Source: Cerasibacillus terrae
GTDB lineage: Bacteria > Bacillota > Bacilli > Bacillales > Amphibacillaceae
DNA: 64,000 nt
Assembly (NCBI RefSeq): GCF_008039555.1
Contig: NZ_VDUW01000003.1
Span: 124,001-188,000, forward strand
Direction: 5' to 3'
Shown here: in pieces, positions 60,599 to 64,000 of the stretch
Numbering within the stretch: position 1 is the stretch's first letter
How the letters are laid out: every line of letters starts with the position of its first letter
Notes under the pieces: model-generated
Told to the model about the DNA's origin: nothing
What the model saw: the letters and a program-made list of their open reading frames with translations, nothing else
The model's database searches: none
Made by a program: the position numbers and the translations under genes

Positions 60599-61638
60599 AG
60601 ATTATCTTAAAAAATATGATAACTTCTAGTATGTTGTACCTGTTGTTAATTCTCCTTACTCTTGGGGTTACCTTTTTTGCCTTTCCACTTGATGATTGGA
60701 CAAAGCTTTGGAAACAAGAAGTGTATGATGTTCCTTTTTGGGTGTATATCATTAGTATTCCTGTTGTATTAGGGATGATTACTGGATTTACAGCAGGATT
60801 ATTTTGGAGACAACGTTTTAAGTATGTTGAACGTCAACTAGAAACTTTAGTGAAAGAACAAAAGCTCCCATCTGTGAAGGCTAACTATAAAGAAGTAATA
60901 ATGATTGAAAATTATATAGAAAAATTATATAGAAAATTACGTCATCAAGCAGAATTATCGCAAAAACTCGTTACCGAAAGAACAACGGAACGTGAGCAAA
61001 GCTTACAAGAAATCGTTGTCCAAGAACGAAATCGTTTAGCACGGGAATTACATGATTCGGTTAGTCAACAATTGTTTGCAGCATCAATGATGATGTCTGC
61101 TATCAATGAAACAAATCCACCTAAAAATGCAAATTTGAAAAAGCAATTATTCATGGTAGAAAAAATGATTCATCAATCCCAATTAGAAATGCGTGCACTT
61201 CTCTTACATTTACGTCCGGTTGCTTTAAAGGGAAAGTCACTACAAGAAGGTACAGAAGAATTACTCCATGAATTAACACAAAAAGTGCCAATTGAAATTG
61301 ATTGGAAAGTGGAGGATTTTCATGCAGATAAAGGAGTAGAAGATCAACTGTTCCGGATTTTACAGGAATCAGTATCCAATACATTACGTCATGCAAATGC
61401 CTCTACATTATATGTATTATTGATTGAGCGTGATGATCATGTCATAATGCGTATTGTTGATAATGGAGCGGGTTTTGATGTACACAAAGTAAAAACAAGT
61501 TCATACGGTTTAACTAACATGCAAGAAAGAGCAGAAGAACTTGGTGGTATATTGAAGGTGATTAGTTTACCAGGTGAAGGAACTCGAATAGAAGTAAAAA
61601 TTCCTGTTTTGCATAAAGAAGGTGATTTAAATAATTAA
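60595..61638 (+). CDS. liaS: LiaS sensor histidine kinase
   Basis: 347 residues: two TM helices (about 10-30 and 48-70) with a short outside loop, a HAMP-like linker, a HisKA_3 dimerisation region with phospho-acceptor His153 (RELHDSVSQQLF), and the ATPase domain (ESVSNTLRHANAS, VDNGAGFD, GLTNMQERAEELGG). An intramembrane-sensing kinase of the NarL-partner class that phosphorylates LiaR. Its stop codon lies inside the start region of liaR. Confidence 0.93.
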   Translation: MKIILKNMITSSMLYLLLILLTLGVTFFAFPLDDWTKLWKQEVYDVPFWVYIISIPVVLGMITGFTAGLFWRQRFKYVERQLETLVKEQKLPSVKANYKEVIMIENYIEKLYRKLRHQAELSQKLVTERTTEREQSLQEIVVQERNRLARELHDSVSQQLFAASMMMSAINETNPPKNANLKKQLFMVEKMIHQSQLEMRALLLHLRPVALKGKSLQEGTEELLHELTQKVPIEIDWKVEDFHADKGVEDQLFRILQESVSNTLRHANASTLYVLLIERDDHVIMRIVDNGAGFDVHKVKTSSYGLTNMQERAEELGGILKVISLPGEGTRIEVKIPVLHKEGDLNN

Positions 61639-62263
61639 AATTTTATTTGCAGATGATCATGAAATGGTACGTATTGGTGTGTCTGCTTATTTATCCGCCC
61701 AAGCTGATATGGAAGTCATTGCAGAAGCAGATGATGGTACAGAGGCAGTGGAATTAGCATTACAATTAAAACCTGATATCGTCTTGATGGATTTGGTAAT
61801 GAAAGAAATGGATGGTATCGAAGCAACGCGGCAGATAAAAGCAGCATGGCCAGAGGCAAAAATAATCGTTGTGACAAGTTTCTTGGATGATGATAAGGTA
61901 TACCCTGCATTAGAAGCAGGTGCGACGAGTTATATGTTAAAAACATCCAAAGCAAATGAAATAGCTGAAGCCATTCGTAAAACATATAAAGGGCAATCCA
62001 TCCTAGAGCCACAAGTAACAGGGAAAATTATGCATAAAATGCGCGAAAAGCCCATTGAACAACCACATGAACAATTGACAAAGCGGGAAACAGAAGTCTT
62101 ACTCCTTATGGCACAAGGAAAAACAAATCAGGAAATAGCAGATCAGTTGTTTATCGCATTAAAAACAGTGAAAGTTCATGTCAGTAATATTTTAGGGAAA
62201 TTAGAGGTTCAGGACCGAACACAGGCAGTTATTTATGCATTTCAGCATGAATTAGTGGAGTAG
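61634..62263 (+). CDS. liaR: LiaR response regulator, apparently with an ATT start
   Basis: 209 residues from the proposed ATT: KILFADDHEMVRIG supplies the acidic pocket (Asp7, Asp8), Asp53 the phospho-acceptor (DIVLMDLVM), VVTSFLDDDKV and YMLKTSK the Thr and Lys switch residues. The C-terminus is a LuxR-type HTH (LTKRETEVLLLMAQGKTNQEIA, in part, and LKTVKVHVSNILGKL). The first ATG (61664) would delete strand 1 and both Asp. No ATG, GTG or TTG occurs between the in-frame stop at 61628 and that ATG. AAGGTGATT lies 7 nt before the ATT; ATA 61631 is the alternative. Confidence 0.85.
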   Translation: MKILFADDHEMVRIGVSAYLSAQADMEVIAEADDGTEAVELALQLKPDIVLMDLVMKEMDGIEATRQIKAAWPEAKIIVVTSFLDDDKVYPALEAGATSYMLKTSKANEIAEAIRKTYKGQSILEPQVTGKIMHKMREKPIEQPHEQLTKRETEVLLLMAQGKTNQEIADQLFIALKTVKVHVSNILGKLEVQDRTQAVIYAFQHELVE

Positions 62264-62265
62264 AA

Positions 62266-62294
62266 GGCATCCATAGTTGGGTGTCTTTTTTTAG
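62266..62294 (+). terminator. Terminator of the lia operon
   Basis: AGGCATCC/GGGTGTCT stem followed by seven T. Confidence 0.85.
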
Positions 62295-62403
62295 GCTTTT
62301 CAGGAATGCATAAAAATGTATACTTTGTTTTTACATCTCCCTTTGATTCGGTTCTATTACTCACACTCCATATGATGACATTATTTTCTTTATAACTAAC
62401 ACT

Positions 62404-62433
62404 AAAAACACCCGATGTCTCCCATCGGGTGTT
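62404..62433 (-). terminator. Terminator of the DUF3918-like gene
   Basis: ACACCCGATG/CATCGGGTGT stem with TTTTTAGT following on the minus strand. Confidence 0.9.
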
Positions 62434-62437
62434 ATAT

Positions 62438-62683
62438 TTATTCCAAATTTTGCGCCATCGTTTGAGCTGATGATTGTGATGCATCCCCAGTACTGTCCTG
62501 GTTCATTGTACTAGCTAATGCACTTGTTACTTCTTGGACACCTTGATTATTAGTCATATTTTGTAGGGATTTTCCCATTTGTTGGAATGTCCCATTTTGC
62601 ATACCTCTACGAATTCCATAAATAGCAGCACCTGCTGCACCAACTGCCATAAGCGTTGTCATCATTCCACGGTTGTTTGCCAT
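62438..62683 (-). CDS. DUF3918-like small protein, 81 aa
   Basis: MANNRGMMTTLMAVGAAGAA, then YGIRRGMQNGTFQQMGKSL: a short glycine/alanine-rich membrane helix and the RRGMQNGT motif seen in DUF3918 proteins of Bacillaceae. The tail is Ser/Thr/Gln-rich. ATG 62683 follows AAAGGAGATAATACA. Function unknown. Confidence 0.78.
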   Translation of the reverse strand: MANNRGMMTTLMAVGAAGAAIYGIRRGMQNGTFQQMGKSLQNMTNNQGVQEVTSALASTMNQDSTGDASQSSAQTMAQNLE

Positions 62684-62955
62684 TGTATTATCTCCTTTTA
62701 AGAAATTTTTAACAAGAAAAGAACCCTTGATACTGGTCAATCAGTATTAATATTTGTCTCATCAAAAAGAATATGCTTTATAATAATTTCCAATTACTCA
62801 ATTGCTTGATATAAAATTGCCTTTACTTCTTCCATCCTGCCATGTTGTATATCAACGCCTTGTAAAATTAACATAACATCCTAAAATTCCCATTGATATT
62901 TCTTTAAGTAAATTACAAACTATAAATGTAATACAGAATGAAAGGAATCTTTGTG

Positions 62956-63495
62956 ATGAGAAGTTATTTACTGAATCTGTGGAATATCATGGATCCTATA
63001 TATTATCAATGTACACGACTATGTTATGTTCCTGGGATGGAAAGGGAAAATACAATATTTCGTGTGCGATTGACACGTTATAAAGGGGCTAGGGTTATCT
63101 TAGAGGATGGGACGGTAATAAAAAGAAATGACGTATTAATAAAAATTCATTTGCATAATGTGCGGTTGATTTCAGAAATCCAGTCGATAGACAATGAAGT
63201 AAAAAAGGCAATTCATTTGTACCGGAGCATTCGCCAAGCATTGGGAGGATTGGCAGTATTTTTAGAGGAAAATAAAAAGTACTGTAAGGCCAAAGGAATC
63301 CTTGGAATTACCATGTTAAATCAGGGGGCAATACGTTTAGGGTTCGAAATTGTTCCAATCAAGAATCCATTTTATCGTTCTTTTAAAAAATGGACTTTTT
63401 TCCTCATTAATATCTTAACGAATGCCTCCATTTCCGAGGAACCGATGTATTTATTTATGTCAAAGGAACAATTACAAAAGCACTATCTTTCGTAA
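62956..63495 (+). CDS. YkoP-like protein
   Basis: 179 residues starting MRSYLLNLWNIMDPIYYQCTRL, with FRVRLTRYKGARVILEDG and a C-terminal amphipathic WTFFLINILTNASI part. It resembles B. subtilis YkoP, whose gene lies beside the metallophosphoesterase gene ykoQ, and here too a metallophosphoesterase gene is adjacent (convergent). AAAGGAATC precedes; ATG 62956 or GTG 62953 are both possible starts. Molecular role unknown. Confidence 0.75.
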   Translation: MRSYLLNLWNIMDPIYYQCTRLCYVPGMERENTIFRVRLTRYKGARVILEDGTVIKRNDVLIKIHLHNVRLISEIQSIDNEVKKAIHLYRSIRQALGGLAVFLEENKKYCKAKGILGITMLNQGAIRLGFEIVPIKNPFYRSFKKWTFFLINILTNASISEEPMYLFMSKEQLQKHYLS

Positions 63496-63516
63496 TGTTA
63501 TGTATATGTAAAAGAA

Positions 63517-63538
63517 AAAAGGAGTGAATACTCCTTTT
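63517..63538. terminator. Bidirectional terminator
   Basis: AAAAGGAGT/ACTCCTTTT stem with a 4-nt loop between convergent genes. Confidence 0.85.
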
Positions 63539-63541
63539 GGA

Positions 63542-64000
63542 TTATGAAATAGATAAATTATGAAAGCTTATTTCCGGTCTGCTTCCAATACGAATATTGA
63601 CTCCTGTTTGGCCCAATCCCTCATTAATATAAAATGGTGCACCATGGATAGTGTGTAGTCCTTTTATGATATTTTTTCGGGGTAATTTCCCCATTTTTGC
63701 AAGGTGATAAGCCTTAGGGTAACAGATTTGTCCCCCATGAAAATGCCCGGCCATCAAATAGTCAAAACGATAATCTTTCATTTCTAATACGATGTTCGGG
63801 TCATGTGTTAGAACGATATTTTTCCCTTCTTTTACATTTTTATATGCCAAAGGAATATTGCTTCGGTTGGTGCTGAAATCATCAATTCCAATAATATTGA
63901 CTGTCTTATTGTTAATAGTTATCGAATGGCTAGCATTTTGTAATACATGACAATGATGTTGTTCTAATATATCAATTAGGTGCTGTAAATTTCCTTTTTT
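63542..64000 (-). CDS. Metallophosphoesterase (YkoQ-like), 5' end outside window
   Basis: 153 residues are visible, in frame to the window edge. IVLTHDPNIV and the GHFHGGQICYP motif (metal-binding GHTHGGQ type) mark a calcineurin-like phosphoesterase of the YkuE/YkoQ/YaeI group. Upstream residues INNKTVNIIGIDDFS supply the preceding strand. The first metal motifs lie beyond the window. Related enzymes act on lipid-linked phosphates such as UDP-diacylglucosamine-like substrates; the substrate here is unknown. Confidence 0.85.
   Translation of the reverse strand, partial: KKGNLQHLIDILEQHHCHVLQNASHSITINNKTVNIIGIDDFSTNRSNIPLAYKNVKEGKNIVLTHDPNIVLEMKDYRFDYLMAGHFHGGQICYPKAYHLAKMGKLPRKNIIKGLHTIHGAPFYINEGLGQTGVNIRIGSRPEISFHNLSIS

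Overview
The window looks like chromosomal DNA from a low-GC Bacillaceae close to Oceanobacillus, Virgibacillus or Ornithinibacillus. The reasons are an AT-rich composition, AAGGAGG-type ribosome binding sites, frequent TTG and GTG starts, hairpin-plus-T-run terminators, and Bacillus-type gene sets (mhq, bio, lia, ykoP). Genes lie on both strands in short operons. I see no rRNA, tRNA, CRISPR array, prophage or intact insertion sequence. Assignments are from reading the sequence and family knowledge only; no search was run.

Layout. 1-4.3 kb: a quinone/electrophile detoxification block (MhqR-type repressor, ring-cleaving dioxygenase, esterase, WrbA-type quinone reductase) with MhqR-like operators. 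4.4-17.2 kb: transporters and small operons (MFS, cupin, an Asp-box protein pair, a four-gene ABC/LytTR/DUF3021 operon, DMT exporter with LysR, acetamidase, glpT behind an attenuator-like leader). 17.4 kb: a broken ABC ATPase. 18.1-20.6 kb: an orphan type VII secretion substrate cluster ending in an LXG-like protein without a toxin domain. 20.8-30.4 kb: dus, a TatA/GMC dehydrogenase/Tat-signal subunit operon, SEC-C protein, HTH plus membrane protein pair.

30.7-44.6 kb is the most interesting part: a nitric-oxide/anaerobic respiration island. It holds two Crp/Fnr regulators, a radical SAM/SPASM protein, three DUF2249-type proteins, a 12-TM heme-copper-like protein, a DUF59 protein, a CuA-containing B-type heme-copper enzyme (subunits IIa, II, I), SCO, an H/M-rich membrane protein and the RIC di-iron repair protein. 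In the catalytic subunit the usual active-site tyrosine (HPVVY in ba3 oxidases) is asparagine (HTLVN), which points to an NO reductase rather than an oxidase. Five promoters of this island carry a TGTGA-N6-TCACA-like box exactly 21 nt upstream of a -10 hexamer, so the island looks like one Crp/Fnr regulon. A heavy-metal P-type ATPase inside it is a wreck.

45-50 kb: biotin uptake and late synthesis (bioY, bioD, bioA) around a BirA-like operator, then NAD(P)HX repair. 50-58 kb: MerR and TetR regulators, an RND/MMPL exporter split into two overlapping genes, psiE, LOG, DMT exporter. 58.7-62.3 kb: a complete liaIHFSR cell-envelope stress operon in which liaR appears to need a non-AUG (ATT) start. 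62.4-64 kb: DUF3918, YkoP-like and a metallophosphoesterase that runs off the window.

Intergenic DNA is rich in repeats: a dispersed two-hairpin element in at least five copies plus a related one-hairpin form in three, two minisatellites with an identical 51-bp period, and a 40-bp duplication.
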